From positions 153,906 through 217,905 of the forward strand of contig CM031621.1 in the NCBI GenBank assembly GCA_018398815.1: DNA of 64,000 nucleotides. The letters are read 5' to 3'. A program made the translations under genes and the position numbers. The notes under the pieces were generated by a model, which worked only from the letters and a program-made list of their open reading frames with translations, did no database searches and was not told the origin of the DNA. Source of the stretch: Conus ventricosus. Taxonomy: Eukaryota > Mollusca > Gastropoda > Neogastropoda > Conidae. Each line of letters starts with the position of its first letter. Position 1 is the stretch's first letter. Below are positions 27,995 through 57,330 of the stretch, piece after piece.

Positions 27995-29251
27995 AGAGAA
28001 ATTCAGGGCAAAGAGAATGTTAAGATCTGTTTCATAGCATGTATAGATCTGTTTCATAGCATGTATAGATCTGTTTCATAGCATGTATAGATCTGTTTCA
28101 TAGCATGTATAACGATGAAGCTCAGCAGGTCTAACTGTTTATTTCAGTTGATCATGAATGAGCAGTATTTTGCTGGACATAATGATGTTTTATCTTCCTT
28201 TAAAAAAAAAGGATTGCCCGATTAAGACATCAGTTTGTTGATCATCGTTAGGCTATGGTATGTGCGAACGATATCACTCGGGTCTAAGTTTGTGATTTAG
28301 TAATGTAAATCGATTGTTTACTGAAGTCAGAATGACTTAAGTTGTAAAGCAATTCTTACTGAATGCTGGAGCGTGCATGAGAGCGTACAAACGCTTCACT
28401 GGAGATTAATGAGGACTGTTTAGTGGTGTTTCATCTCAAGTGAAAATCTCATGTTGATGTAGGAAAACTGGAAAGTTACACAGTCAGCAGCTATACATCA
28501 AGGCTGAAAGGGTTGAACTAGGAGAGATTTCATCAACACCTTGCATTGCATTGGAACCTATGCCTTTATTACTGTGCAGATTGTTTCGTTTTTCAGGGTG
28601 TCATCAAACTGGTGCCGTACAGAAAAGACTTCATCAAGAACCTGATGCTGGATGCCTCAGCTACTCCGGAGATGGTAAGGGAAAAGGAACAACATGGAAC
28701 ACATGGAAAGAAAAGATCCAAATTTGAAAGGATAGACAAAAACCAAAATGATAACCACCTTCTGACAGGATTTTAAATAAAAAAGAAAAATCTGATCGGC
28801 CAGGCAGCATGGTGCAGTAGACAGTGTTGGGGATTGGTACAAAGTTTGGAAGTCATGGTTTCAATGTCCATCAGAACCGTTTGGTCAGTGGATTCAACAT
28901 GTTTGCTTCCAGAGTGTTGGGGATTGGTACAGAGTTTGGAAGTCCTGGTTTTGATGTCCATCAGAACCGTTTGGTCAGTGGATTCAACATGTTTGCTTCC
29001 ATCAGAACCGTGTGGTCAGTGGATTCAACATGTTTGCTTCCATCAGAAACCGTTTGGTCAGTGGATTCAACATGTTTGCTTCCAGCACACATTTGGTAAA
29101 TTATGTTTGTCATCAGCGCTTGAAGTTGCTTACGTTTTCTTAAATCTGCTTGATTAGTAGATCATGTTTTGATTGGCATGATAGACACATAGATTTGACT
29201 TTGTGTGTGTGTGTGTGGTGTGTGTGGTGTGTGTGTGTGTGTGGTGTGTGT

Positions 29252-29292
<41 letters not shown>

Positions 29293-29400
29293 CAGGTACT
29301 GAAGGACATAGAGCTGTACGACGTCACGCTGACAGCAACCATTGTCATGCTGGAGGATCTGCTGACCAAGAACAATAAGAACCCTCAGCAGACAGTCTAG
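17462..29400 (+). CDS. GLTP: Glycolipid transfer protein gene, complete, six coding exons
   Basis: Joined exons (17,462-17,609; 20,261-20,316; 21,166-21,293; 26,163-26,313; 28,597-28,674; 29,296-29,400) give 666 nt, 221 residues plus stop. Known GLTPs are cytosolic, two-layer all-helical proteins that shuttle glycosphingolipids between membranes. The family's headgroup residues are present: D62, N66 and K69 (the D-x3-N-x2-K pattern), W108 in LWLKR and H152 in KKYHGW, matching human D48, N52, K55, W96 and H140. The protein is about 12 residues longer than human GLTP, mainly at the N terminus. All junctions keep frame. All introns are GT-AG except intron 3, which is GC-AG. No frameshift is present, unlike the downstream gene. 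Recognition is from family memory, not a search. Confidence 0.93.
17940..18190. repeat. GLTP intron 1 sequence with (GA)n
   Basis: (GA)n lies at 18,054-18,100. A (TTC)n-like run at 18,175-18,192 follows. Nothing else is recognised. Confidence 0.6.
18190..18440 (-). pseudogene. LINE reverse transcriptase C-terminal tail, minus strand, in GLTP intron 1
   Basis: The minus-strand frame contains [18 protein letters not shown] followed by a [13 protein letters not shown] block. This matches the conserved end of many LINE ORF2 proteins (SFFPRTIRDWNSLP followed by SLDSFK). Only this tail is recognisable. The adjoining 18,440-19,000 has no assignable motif. Confidence 0.6.
18440..19590. other. GLTP intron 1, no further feature recognised
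   Basis: It is non-repetitive, with short open frames on both strands that lack recognisable motifs. Confidence 0.45.
19600..20200. repeat. Microsatellites and a 21-bp minisatellite in GLTP intron 1
   Basis: (CT)n at 19,602-19,708, (GT)n at 19,791-19,858, about seven units of a 21-mer rich in AACAACAACAGCAAACT (19,911-20,057), and (GT)n/(GA)n at 20,113-20,199. The last ends 60 bases before exon 2. Confidence 0.9.
20261..20316 (+). CDS. GLTP: GLTP exon 2
   Basis: Acceptor CTTATTGCAG and donor GAG|GTAATG bound 56 nt encoding [19 protein letters not shown] (first base from exon 1). It carries the headgroup residues D62 and N66. Confidence 0.92.
20520..21050. repeat. (GT)n tracts in GLTP intron 2
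   Basis: GT repeats at 20,520-20,741 (with a GC-rich CGCGCGCG island) and 20,863-21,046, the latter ending in (GA)n, take up most of this short intron. Confidence 0.92.
21166..21293 (+). CDS. GLTP: GLTP exon 3, GC donor
   Basis: The acceptor is TTGTGTTGTCAG. It encodes [20 protein letters not shown] through VLWLKR with K69 and W108. The frame requires the exon to end at AAGAG before GCAAGC, a strong GC-type donor, because exon 4 supplies the third base of Arg111. Confidence 0.92.
21956..23733 (-). mobile_element. piggyBac-like DNA transposon remnant, TTAA-flanked, in GLTP intron 3
   Basis: Both ends start at TTAA followed by CCC. The left end reads TTAACCCTCACAGTGCTCTG (21,956 onward). The right end, read inward on the minus strand, is TTAACCCGCTGAGTGCGATG (from 23,733). 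TTAA target duplication and CCC-starting ends are piggyBac hallmarks. The 16 terminal bases after TTAA match at 11. A 23-bp subterminal direct repeat containing the palindrome CACGATCGTG occurs twice near the right end (23,666 and 23,701). At about 1.77 kb it is shorter than a typical autonomous element, and its coding part is decayed. Confidence 0.7.
22507..23522 (-). pseudogene. Decayed piggyBac-like transposase N-terminal region
   Basis: A minus-strand ATG at 23,522 opens an acidic, Ser/Glu-rich segment ([20 protein letters not shown]). It ends at a perfect donor (GCAG|GTGAG, 23,426) and could splice in frame to an acceptor at 22,866 giving [15 protein letters not shown], then [10 protein letters not shown], with a stop at 22,649. 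Acidic N-termini of this kind are usual in piggyBac transposases, but I cannot see the catalytic DDD core. A frameshifted block [10 protein letters not shown] near 22,560 may be the start of the dimerisation domain. The internal intron is a prediction. Confidence 0.45.
23824..23897. repeat. Three copies of a ~27-bp unit
   Basis: A unit containing TTTATAATCACAAGAATATG is repeated three times in tandem, with one base-level variant in the first word. Confidence 0.85.
24033..24870. repeat. 840-bp (CA)n array punctuated by CCTGTA
   Basis: CA runs are interrupted at irregular spacing by CCTGTA or CTGTA (at least fifteen times). This makes a higher-order compound repeat in GLTP intron 3. Open frames in it are repeat translations. 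Confidence 0.92.
24880..25198. repeat. 23-bp minisatellite
   Basis: About 14 units of the 23-mer beginning CATGCTGACCGTCTCCACTG are present. It follows directly on the CA/CTGTA array, whose CTGTA word recurs in the unit as CCACTGTAT. Confidence 0.92.
25200..26162. other. GLTP intron 3 distal part, nothing recognised
   Basis: It is non-repetitive except for a C-run at 25,644-25,662. Confidence 0.45.
26163..26313 (+). CDS. GLTP: GLTP exon 4
   Basis: Acceptor GCTTTCAG and donor GGG|GTGAGA bound 151 nt. It encodes [19 protein letters not shown] through [13 protein letters not shown], with H152 of the headgroup site. Confidence 0.93.
26314..28596. other. GLTP intron 4
   Basis: It contains a C-rich run (27,550-27,570), a T-run then G-run (27,667-27,700), a G-run of about 40 (27,953-27,993) and four units of a 22-mer containing TAGATCTGTTTCATAGCATG (28,022-28,110). 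No exon or transposon is recognised. Confidence 0.6.
28597..28674 (+). CDS. GLTP: GLTP exon 5
   Basis: Acceptor GTTTTTCAG and donor ATG|GTAAGG bound 26 codons encoding [15 protein letters not shown] through ASATPEM, matching the LYAAPYKSDFLK region of human GLTP. Confidence 0.92.
28795..29095 (+). repeat. Nested minisatellite, possibly seeded by a SINE-like sequence, in GLTP intron 5
   Basis: Two ~91-bp units containing GTGTTGGGGATTGGTAC and CATCAGAACCG are followed by further ~41-bp sub-units repeating GTCAGTGGATTCAACATGTT with TTGCTTCC. The preceding GGCAGCATGGTGCAGTAGAC (28,804) resembles a tRNA-derived A-box. Confidence 0.75.
29203..29292. repeat. (TG)n directly upstream of the GLTP exon 6 acceptor
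   Basis: An interrupted TG repeat runs up to GGCAG at the exon 6 boundary. Confidence 0.92.
29296..29400 (+). CDS. GLTP: GLTP exon 6 with stop codon
   Basis: The acceptor GTGTGGCAG sits at the end of a ~90-base TG repeat that replaces a normal pyrimidine tract. It encodes [19 protein letters not shown] through NPQQTV and ends in TAG. It corresponds to the last helices of the fold, including the YTATI region of human GLTP. Confidence 0.92.
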   Translation, partial: VLKDIELYDVTLTATIVMLEDLLTKNNKNPQQTV

Positions 29401-29454
29401 CTGGGGAAACGCTCTGTAAACACTTAAAACAAACGTCCAGAGAATGTAGCATTT

Positions 29455-29660
29455 AGTTTACTGTTTTTTACATTCCAAGGAGGGGAATAGGCTGTCTACT
29501 TCATGTGTGAGATGTAGTGTGCCTTGGAATGAATAGGCTGTCTACTTCATGTGTGACATGTAGTGTGCCATGGAATGAATAGGCTGTCTACTTCATGTGT
29601 GACATGTAGTGTGCCTTGGAATGAATAGGCTGTCTACTTCATGTGTGACATGTAGTGTGA
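29455..29660. repeat. 46-bp minisatellite in the GLTP 3' region
   Basis: About four units of a 46-mer containing AATGAATAGGCTGTCTACTT and ATGTGTGACATGTAGTGTG begin about 60 bases after the stop codon, so they probably lie in the 3' untranslated region. Confidence 0.88.
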
Positions 29661-30031
29661 ATGGGAAGAAATCTGTTTCACAGATTCAGAAATATCCTTT
29701 TATTTATGTCCTCTCCTTTTTTTCTTTTTTGTTTTTGAACATTGGACCAAAATTTTCCAACTAAAGCACACAAAAAAAGAAGAAAAGTTTTTATAAATGA
29801 TCAGACAGCACAAGACAAATTAAACGCAAAAACAAAAGCCCTGAAAGGTTATCTTTACTATTTGAGCATTGGTGTGAAATCACAAACACTTCATTCAAGG
29901 TAATGAGCAATTTGCCATGCTTTCTCTGTTTTTTTCTGCTGTGACATTTTGTATCGAAAACAATATCCTTATGCTTTTGTTCGTTATTTCTGTTCTTTGA
30001 TGAACATCCATCATTGTAGTGGTATAAATCC

Positions 30032-32160
<2,129 letters not shown>

Positions 32161-32164
32161 GTCT

Positions 32165-32315
32165 GTATGTTGTTGTCAATACGATTGTTCCCTGCAGTTG
32201 AAGGAGATGATAGTCTGTGTGTTGTTGTCAATACAATTGTTCCCTGCAGTTGAAGGAGATGATAGTCTGTGTGCTGTTGTCATTACAATACAATTGTTCC
32301 CTGCAGTTGAAGGAG
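32165..32315. repeat. 52-bp minisatellite, three units
   Basis: Each unit contains TTCCCTGCAGTTGAAGGAGA followed by TGATAGTCTGTGTG. The CCCTGCAG word is acceptor-like. Confidence 0.85.
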
Positions 32316-32689
32316 ATGATATTCCATGTGTATGAAAACTGCAAAAAAGATATTGGAAGCATGAAAAAAGATTGAAAAAAACAATTATCATAAAGAAAAT
32401 GTTGAGTCAGATGCTTCATGTAGTGGGAATATCCCTTTGGGCTTGAAATGTCAGTTGCTGAAAATCAGGTGTTTGCTTTTTAAGTTTCAGGGGTGGCAAG
32501 AGATTAAAGGAGAAAAAAAAAAATGGAAACAACAGAGCCATTGATGAAGTAAAATTCAATACTTATCGTCCGTTCTGGACTGTTTTAATGTATGTTAATT
32601 AAAAAGAACTCAGTAGGGTCGAATCTTGACCAGAGTTCTGCATGTAGATTAATACGACTGGCTTCATAAGAGACTGAAACTTTCAATTC

Positions 32690-32853
32690 AGAAGGAAGCG
32701 CAAAACAACCACATCAATAGCTGATCACCAAATTCTTTAACGCCTTGTCTTGTTGGAACCGGTCTGACTTCGGCTTGAGGACCGTAACCCTTGGTTACAA
32801 GAATTGAACCATCACGACCATCAACAACAAAGCGTGGCCCTGCGCGAAGAGCC
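32690..32853 (-). CDS. Possible exon of an unknown protein, minus strand
   Basis: On the minus strand a good acceptor (TTGTTTTGTTTTCAG) is followed by about 55 open codons containing RAGPRFVVDGRDGSILVTKG and VRPVPTRQGVKEFGDQLLMW, then a stop. The composition looks coding, but I do not recognise the family. It could be the last exon of a minus-strand gene or a transposon fragment. Confidence 0.3.
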
Positions 32854-33430
32854 TGAAAACAAAACAAATAGTATGAAAACTTTTGCCTTGTCCAGTGTTT
32901 GTGTTGGCCATTCATAAACGTGAGTAAGGCTGGCGCCGGACGTACGCTTCCACAGAAGTTTTTTTTTTTTTTTTTTTTTACCTAAGTGGATTGAAAACAG
33001 CCTAGCCCAGTTCCAGGAAAAGCAACAATTAAATCCTTGAAATAACTGCTCCGATGTTAGCAGTAGATTTGAATGTTTTAAGAGTTTTGATGCATTTTTG
33101 TATATATTTGTTATGTTTGTTTTTAGACACTGATTAAGGTTTGAGAAAGCAATTTTCCAGTACATTTGACATGATATGACAGTCGAAGTTGTATCATCAG
33201 ATTTCGGACTGCTTTTTCATTGCTTTGGGAGATATTCTGTTTATCAAATATACCATATCATATCATTTACCTGAGAACCAGACTACACCAGTTGTTTTGT
33301 TATGGTTGTGTAATGCCTCTTACTGTGATGATGAAGTAGAGGGAGTCTGCACTGGGGGAACTGCACTGAAATAAAAAAAATGCTTGAAAAACTTTGACTT
33401 GAGTATGTGATGGAAGTGTTTCTGTTGCGC

Positions 33431-34132
33431 CACCATGGCCACACCAGGTCTCTTCCAGTGTAAACTGTTTCCCCACACTCTGGAAATACTATGTCAGAAA
33501 TATGTCACATTTCCACCATGGCCACACCAGGTCTCTTCCAGTTTAAACTATTTTCCTACGCGCTGGAAATTCTATGTCAGGAATATGTCACATTTCCACC
33601 ATGGCCACACCAGGTCTCTTCCAGTTTAAACTGTTTTCCTACTCGCTGGAAATTCTATGTCAGAAATATGTCACATTTCCACCATGGCGACACCAGGTCT
33701 CTTCCAGTTTAAACTGTTTTCCTACGCGCTGGAAATTCTATGTCTGAAATATGTCACATTTCCCCCATGGCGACACCATGTCTCTTCCAGTTTAAACTGT
33801 TTTCCTACACTCTGGAAATTCTATGTCTGAAATATGTCACATTTCACTCTGGAAATTCTATGTCTGAAATATGTCACATTTCCACCATGGCCACACCAGG
33901 TCTCTTCCAGTTAAAACTGTTTTTCCCACACTCTGGAAATTCTATGTCTGAAATATGTCACATTTCCACCATGGCCACACCAGGTCCCTTCCAGTTTAAA
34001 CTGTTTCCCCACACTCTGGAAATACTATGTCAGAATATGTCACATTTCCACCATGGCCACACTAGGGCTCTTCCAGTTAAAACTGTTTTCCCACACTCTG
34101 GAAATACTATGTCAGAAATATGCCACATTTCC
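33431..34132. repeat. 83-bp minisatellite with repeated CACCATGG
   Basis: Eight to nine units of 83 bp are present, each starting CACCATGGCCACACCAGGTC and containing TTTAAACTGTTTTCC and TATGTCACATTTC. One unit is shortened at 33,840-33,880. The unit is not a multiple of three, so short repeat-derived frames appear in several phases. Confidence 0.93.
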
Positions 34133-34139
34133 TGTTAAT

Positions 34140-35330
34140 CTCTTTGAGTCTACCTTTATTCTTCATCTGTCTGAAAGAAGCCTCAGATCAAAGTAGAAAT
34201 CGGTAGTCAGTATCATTATCCTCGATGACCATCTTTAGGTTTGTTTCAGATTCGATGGCCTTTTACATCCAATCTGATCAGCTCAGTTTGATCCCCAGTC
34301 CTATGGTGTATCATGTAGGGACTGTCGAGGTGTATGCGTCATGGTGCCGTGCAACAGGTGAAGACCGACGGCTTTTTCTACCAATCACAATGAGAAATAT
34401 CACTCGGCCAGATCTATCTATCTATCTGTGTGTGTGTGTGTGTGTGTGTGCTACAGGAGACAGACCTAAAAACAAAGTTTGACATAAGAACAACATTTGA
34501 ATAATCTGGTTTGTAATTCAGCTTTTTTACTGCTTAAAGTTCATTTCATTTTCAATACAAACAAGATCTATGCTGTTGTCTTTAAGGGCTAAAGATCAGA
34601 AGGGAAATCTTCTCTACTGATGTTTATCCATGATTTTTTTTTCTCTCCATGTACCAAACTAGTAACATCCTCTGATCGTCTGGTTAGAAGAGAATCATCA
34701 TTTTTTTCTCTCATATTCTTTCTAGATAAGGTTATACTTAATTGATCTTAGTCAAGATTTCACACTTATTCATCTTTTATACCTGTTTGTAGCTTGGAGA
34801 ATACAACTAGGTAAACTTGTTTCAACATACTTGACAGAAGAGGTAGGTATATTAAACAAAGAAATCAAAAATTGAAAAATTGGTAAACCTGTTTCAATTG
34901 ATAAGAAGTACCATGTAAAAAAAATCAAACATGAAAAAAAATGATCTAGGTACAGGTTCCTTAACAACTTTGGCAAAGATGAGCTGTCCTTTCTTTTTCT
35001 CTTTTCAGACAACGGAATATCACAAAGATTAAGAATGATAAAATTTTCATATGAACAATTGTTTCTTTGATAGCGTATCATAGTTTGTGCATTACATGGG
35101 AAAAGTAACGCTAATCCATGTGATGTTCATTTCACCATTTTTTTCTGAGTTGATGTTGACATCAGTGCCATCTTTTTTGCCAAATTTGATTTATATCTTT
35201 GACTATGTCTTGAAATTTGATCATGGTTTAAAGTAAATATAGGGCAAGGTATCTGCAAACATGTTTTCCCCTTTTTTTTTTTTTAATGAACGAAGGACAT
35301 GTTTGAAATGTCAGTAAAACAAACAGTTGG
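34140..35330. other. Intergenic sequence, nothing recognised
   Basis: It is AT-rich and non-repetitive apart from a short GT run (34,427-34,450). Confidence 0.5.
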
Positions 35331-35361
35331 TGACTCTCCTGGCCACTCCCCACCCCCACCC

Positions 35362-36016
35362 AGTACTGCAAACAGCTTGTTGTGAGACTTTCGGTGACAT
35401 TTCTGCACAGTACTGAAAACAGCTTGTTGTGAGACTTTCGGTGACATTTCTGCACAGTACTGAAAACAGCTTGTTGTGAGACTTTCGGTGACATTTCTGC
35501 ACAGTACTGAAAACAGCTTGTTGTGAGACTTTCGGTGACATTTCTGCACAGTACTGCAAACAGCTTGTTGTGAGATTTTCAGTGACATTTCTGCACACTG
35601 CTGCAAACAGCTTGTTGTGAGACTTTCAGTGACATTTCTGCACACTGCTGCAAACAGCTTGTGAGGCTTTCATGACATTTCTGCACACGGCTGCAAACAG
35701 CTTGTTGTGAGACTTTTAGTGACATTTCTGCTAACTACTGAAAATAGCTTGTTGTGAGACTTTTAGTGACATTTCTGCAAACTGCTGAAAATAGCTTGTT
35801 GTGAGGCTTTCATGACATTTCTGCAAACTGCTGAAAATACCTTGTTATGAGACTTTTAGTGACATTTCTGCACACTGCTGAAAATAGCTTGTTGTGAGAC
35901 TTTTAGTGACATTTCTGCACACTGCTGAAAATAGCTTGTTGCGAGGCTTTCAGTGACATTTCTGGACTCTGCTGAAAATAGCTTGTTGCGAGACTTTCAG
36001 TGACATTTCTGCACAG
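35362..36016. repeat. 47-bp minisatellite
   Basis: About 14 units are present, each containing AACAGCTTGTTGTGAGACTT (or AATAGC) and GTGACATTTCTGCAC. The first units are nearly identical and later ones diverge. Confidence 0.93.
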
Positions 36017-36409
36017 GAAATCTTCGCTTGAAAATGTGTATTTTAAATCGCCATCACAACTGTTTGTTAACACATCTGAATTGATTGCTGTGTAGCCTCA
36101 TATGATAGCTTACAGACTGCACAGCTGTCCCTGTGAGGTCAATGTGATGCCTGAAATGTGGCTGTGTTCAGCTACAGAGGTGAGTGTGGAGGAAGCAATT
36201 CACCAACATGAGAGACCTGGGAAGATCAGGTGGTAAAAAACACTATGTATATCCTGCACTGTAGTGTTCTTCAAATTGGTATTAAATAATGATTCAATAA
36301 TAATCATAATTCAATAGGTTTCATCTGTAAACCCGTGCAAATTTCTTCTTTCTGCGTACACAGGCTGATACTCCTGCGGACACTGCCTGTATAGACAGGT
36401 AGTGGAGTT

Positions 36410-36742
36410 TTGTGTGTATGACCGTTTTTTATCCCACCATTAAGGCAGCCATACTCCATCTTCGGAGAAGGTGCATGCTATGTGTAACATGTCCTCCATA
36501 CCAACGGCCAAATTGGCCTTCTCTTCTGAATGTTGGTGATGGGATTTTACGTGTGTGCAAGATGTTGTGCGTGCGTTCACACACGGAACCTCGGTTTATA
36601 GTCTCATTCGAAGGACTGTATGGGGAATGAAGTCAGAACCAATGTTAACTTCAAGGGAAAAATCCCCCTGTACCAAAATTCGAACCTGCAACCCCAGGAT
36701 CACGAGTCCGGCGCTCTACCAACTGGGCTATTCAGGCCCCAC
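36410..36742 (-). mobile_element. tRNA-derived SINE, minus strand
   Basis: Reading the minus strand from about 36,742, a clear tRNA-like head is seen: A-box TAGCCCAGTTGGTAGAGCG, then B-box GCAGGTTCGAATTTTGG about 30 bases on. An unrelated body follows, ending near ATGGTGGGATAAAAAACG. This is the clearest pol III SINE head in the window. A true tRNA is unlikely because the 3' acceptor stem is absent. Confidence 0.7.
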
Positions 36743-37040
36743 AAATTTCTTCAATTCAGAGGTCTTGGCATTTTCCCAGACGCAGTGCTAGCAGTGGGTA
36801 CTTTGGTTCAGCTGACTACAAAGGCTATACAGGGGGTTAAAACAAGTGATAACCAGTGCTTTATATGCTGATTACCATTGTTTGCCATTAGCTTCTAATT
36901 GATACAACAAATAATTATTTACTGATAGTGACATTTCTGCTCTACAGAGAGGGGATGTTTTTGAGAAAGTAATGCAATATAGTGTCACCTCTTGTTGGTG
37001 GATGATTGGGCAGTGATGTATTGTGATAACTTAACTTTGC

Positions 37041-37274
37041 AGGTAGATCTGGTTCACAGCTCAGGGGTACTAGCTTCTCAAAAGGTTCAGAAGTGTGTCT
37101 TTCAGGTGAAGTTTTGCAGGTAGATCTGGCTCACTGCTGGAGGTACTGGCTTCTCAAAAGGTTCAGGAAGTGTGTCTTTCAGGTGAAGTTTTACAGGTAG
37201 ATCTGGCTCACTGCTGGAGGTACTGGCTTCTCAAAAGGTTCAGGAAGTGTGTCTTTCAGGTGAAGTTTTGCAGT
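37041..37274. repeat. 77-bp minisatellite, three units
   Basis: Units begin GTAGATCTGGCTCACTGCTG and end TTTCAGGTGAAGTTTTGCAG. Both an acceptor-like TTTTGCAG|GT and a donor-like CAG|GTGAAG word recur once per unit. Confidence 0.9.
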
Positions 37275-37599
37275 TTAAACTCCTGCTGTTCTTTCCCTTG
37301 ATTTTTTTTTTCACCGGTGCTCGAAGGTGGTGTTGTGGGAATCACCACATTAAAAAAGATGTTTTTTGTTATGAATAGAATGATTTACTAAAATGAACTC
37401 TAACAAATGCGTTTACCAAGACAAAAAGAAGAGAATTTGAGAAATGTTCATATTATTTCATAGTTAATGCTCCCCCCCCCCCCCCCCCCCCCCCCCCACC
37501 ACACACCACACACACACAAACTGTCAAGAGTTCATCAGTATTTTTCTGAAGATGGCATGCTTGCTGTGAAGACTTACGCCAGTCATGCAGGGTTTGTTC

Positions 37600-37975
37600 G
37601 GGGAAACTTCTGAGCAAAGTGCTGTCAGAAAGCCACTCAGGAAATGTGTACAGAATGCGAGAAAGAACGTGTGTGTAGAAAGCAACAGAGGAACTGCTTA
37701 CAGAAGCTGCAGAGAACGTACATACACAGAGCCACATAGAAAGCACATTCACAATACTACTCTGGAGATGCTTACCGAAAACCACATAGAACATGCACAC
37801 AGAAAGCCATATTGGAAGAGCATACAGAAAGCCTTACAGAAAGTGCAGACAGAAAGCCATATTGGAAGAGCATACAGAAAGCCTTACAGAAAGTGCAGAC
37901 AGAAAGCTGCACAGGATACACAAACAGAAAGCCACAGAGGAAGAGCATACAGAAAGCCACACACATACACAACCA
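37600..37975. repeat. Degenerate CAGAAAGCC-based minisatellite
   Basis: Words such as ACAGAAAGCCATATTGGAAG and AGCATACAGAAAGCC recur with variation. The 228-codon plus-strand frame here is built from these units (HRKPY, ESHIGRAYRKP) and is not convincingly coding. A C-run precedes it at 37,471-37,497. Confidence 0.75.
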
Positions 37976-38074
37976 CAAAAGAAGTCTTCATATTTTTTCT
38001 TCATTTATTTTTCCTTTTTTCTGTTTCTTTTTTTTCTTTCTTTTTTTTTTCTTTTTCTGTCACAACTATTGTGT

Positions 38075-38470
38075 CACCTCAGTGGCATTGCACCCACACT
38101 GCTCATTCCAACTCCTTGCCCACAGTCACAGTCCAGTCCATCCTGCCACAACGCTGGTACCAGCAATCCACAGAGAGCAGTCAATGTCAAGTCATCATGA
38201 GGCAACCCACCAGAAGAGACACTGCACTGCTGCCGAGTCACTTGGGTTGTGTTCAGTGGTGGCTGTCCTGATCCAACACACACAGGACATCACCTACTGA
38301 TGACAGTAACTACTCAGTTGCGGAGCCAGTGTGAGTGAGCTGTCTCTTCAGAGAACAGGACCAAGTGTCCAGTGACAGTCCCCATGAACCTGACGATGCA
38401 GGTGACCCCAGCAGAATCAAACCAAGACCATAGACATGGAGAGGCAATTGAAACTGAGGTCACCATGACA
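38075..38470 (+). mobile_element. Unclassified dispersed repeat, copy A
   Basis: It shares extended similarity with 46,135-46,500, including GCAGTCAATGTCAAG, GACACTGCACTGCTG and GCGGAGCCAG, in the same order and orientation. No open frame or tRNA-like head is seen. A short related fragment may exist near 47,040-47,130. Confidence 0.65.
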
Positions 38471-38639
38471 GCAGGGCATTAAAGGCTACAAAATTTGAGA
38501 TTTTCTTTTTTTTTTCCAAGCTGGTCAATGAGGATGAGGATGATGATGAAGATGTTATGGATTTTGTTCTGGTCTGAGACTGCATGACAGGGCTGTACTC
38601 CTCGCTTATTTTTATAATATATCTCAGTATAAATCAGGC

Positions 38640-38893
38640 CTGAGAGATACGACACCTGCAGTGTTGGTCAGGAAATTTGAGCAACACTCTCAGAGACGCA
38701 TCCATTAAGTGGATGAAACTCGACTGTGTGGTTCCAACCTTCCCAACTGAGCCCATAGCAAACTCAACTTTGGGTAGGAGTGGGTCGGGGCAGAAATAAT
38801 CCACAAATACAAGGCTGTGATGGGAATCAAACCCATGACCTCCCAGCTGGAAGTCCATGACACTAACCACTTCACCGTCACAGTTGGGAAGAA
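38640..38893 (-). mobile_element. tRNA-derived SINE, minus strand, second type
   Basis: The minus strand from about 38,893 shows an A-box-like GGTGAAGTGGTTAGTGTCA and a B-box-like GGGTTTGATTCCCATC about 35 bases later. A non-tRNA body follows. It differs from the 36.4 kb element. Confidence 0.6.
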
Positions 38894-38899
38894 GTAAAT

Positions 38900-39279
38900 A
38901 TATGTATAAAGATAAACTTTGTTTTGAAAGCTTCACTTTCAGTTTCATCAATGAGGTGCCACTGCATGCATATTAGTCCATCTTTGCTACACCACATATG
39001 CTGCGTTTCGAGACCACACTGTGCACTATTTACAGCTGATGGCTACATGAATTAAAATGATGGAGATGGAAAAAATTTAAGATGAAGGGGGTCTCATGGA
39101 TATGACTTAGTAGGTGGCTGACCAGCACATGAGCTCAATGGTCTGGTCAGACCTTGGGTACCTACCTAACCTGTGCCACTATCATCATTCAATGTATTTG
39201 TGTGAATGTACTTATGTGTGTGCATGTGTCTGTGCATGGGTGGGTGGGCATGGGTCCATGTGTGGTGTGTGTCAGTACA

Positions 39280-39316
<37 letters not shown>

Positions 39317-39845
39317 CGTGTGTGTGTTCATGCACAGGGAGTTAGTATAACACTGGGACAGGGAGTGCGGAAGAATCGTTCTCGGTCTTGAACAGGCTCG
39401 TCACACAAAAAAAAACAAAAAAAGTGCGTTTGTCATAATTATCAAACAAATGCATGTAAAAGTGTTTCTGTCAGGTTTAGCTGTTGTTGTTGTTGCTTTG
39501 CTAAAGTTTTTGGCACTTGATGCAAAGACAAATCTTACATCAGATTTTGAATGTGTAACTATTGCTGTAGCTATTTCAGCGATGTTACGGGCAAAATTGC
39601 TCAGGGTAATTTTTAACTTCTACACCGGTTCAGCGGCTCCCCTTTCCAGGAAAAGAAAACTCTACAGTCACAAGGGACAAAACTCTACAGTCACAAGGGA
39701 CACAATCAATTTAATTTTATTTCCTGTCAATTTGTGTCTGACCTCAAACCCATTTGTTTTGGTTTCTTTTCAGGCTTACGGTTTAAAAGAAAAACAAACC
39801 CCAAAATCTTAAGGGCAACGGAATAGTCGAAAACTCAAAAAGACC
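38900..39845. other. LZTR1 upstream region
   Basis: It includes (GT)n at 39,288-39,312 and a duplicated ACTCTACAGTCACAAGGGAC at 39,659 and 39,682. The promoter probably lies here, but no specific element is identifiable. Confidence 0.4.

Positions 39846-57330
<17,485 letters not shown>

Noticed and set aside
32760..32830. tRNA-like B-box in the minus-strand GGTTCAATTCTTG
   Set aside because: No A-box lies at the right spacing and the stretch is open as a coding frame, so I listed it as a possible exon instead.
36690..36745. A functional tRNA gene on the minus strand
   Set aside because: Both internal promoter boxes are present but the acceptor stem does not pair and a long unrelated body follows, as in a SINE.
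37585..38271. A 228-codon frame with HRKPY-type repeats
   Set aside because: It is generated by the degenerate CAGAAAGCC minisatellite and a poly-T tract, and lacks recognisable domains.
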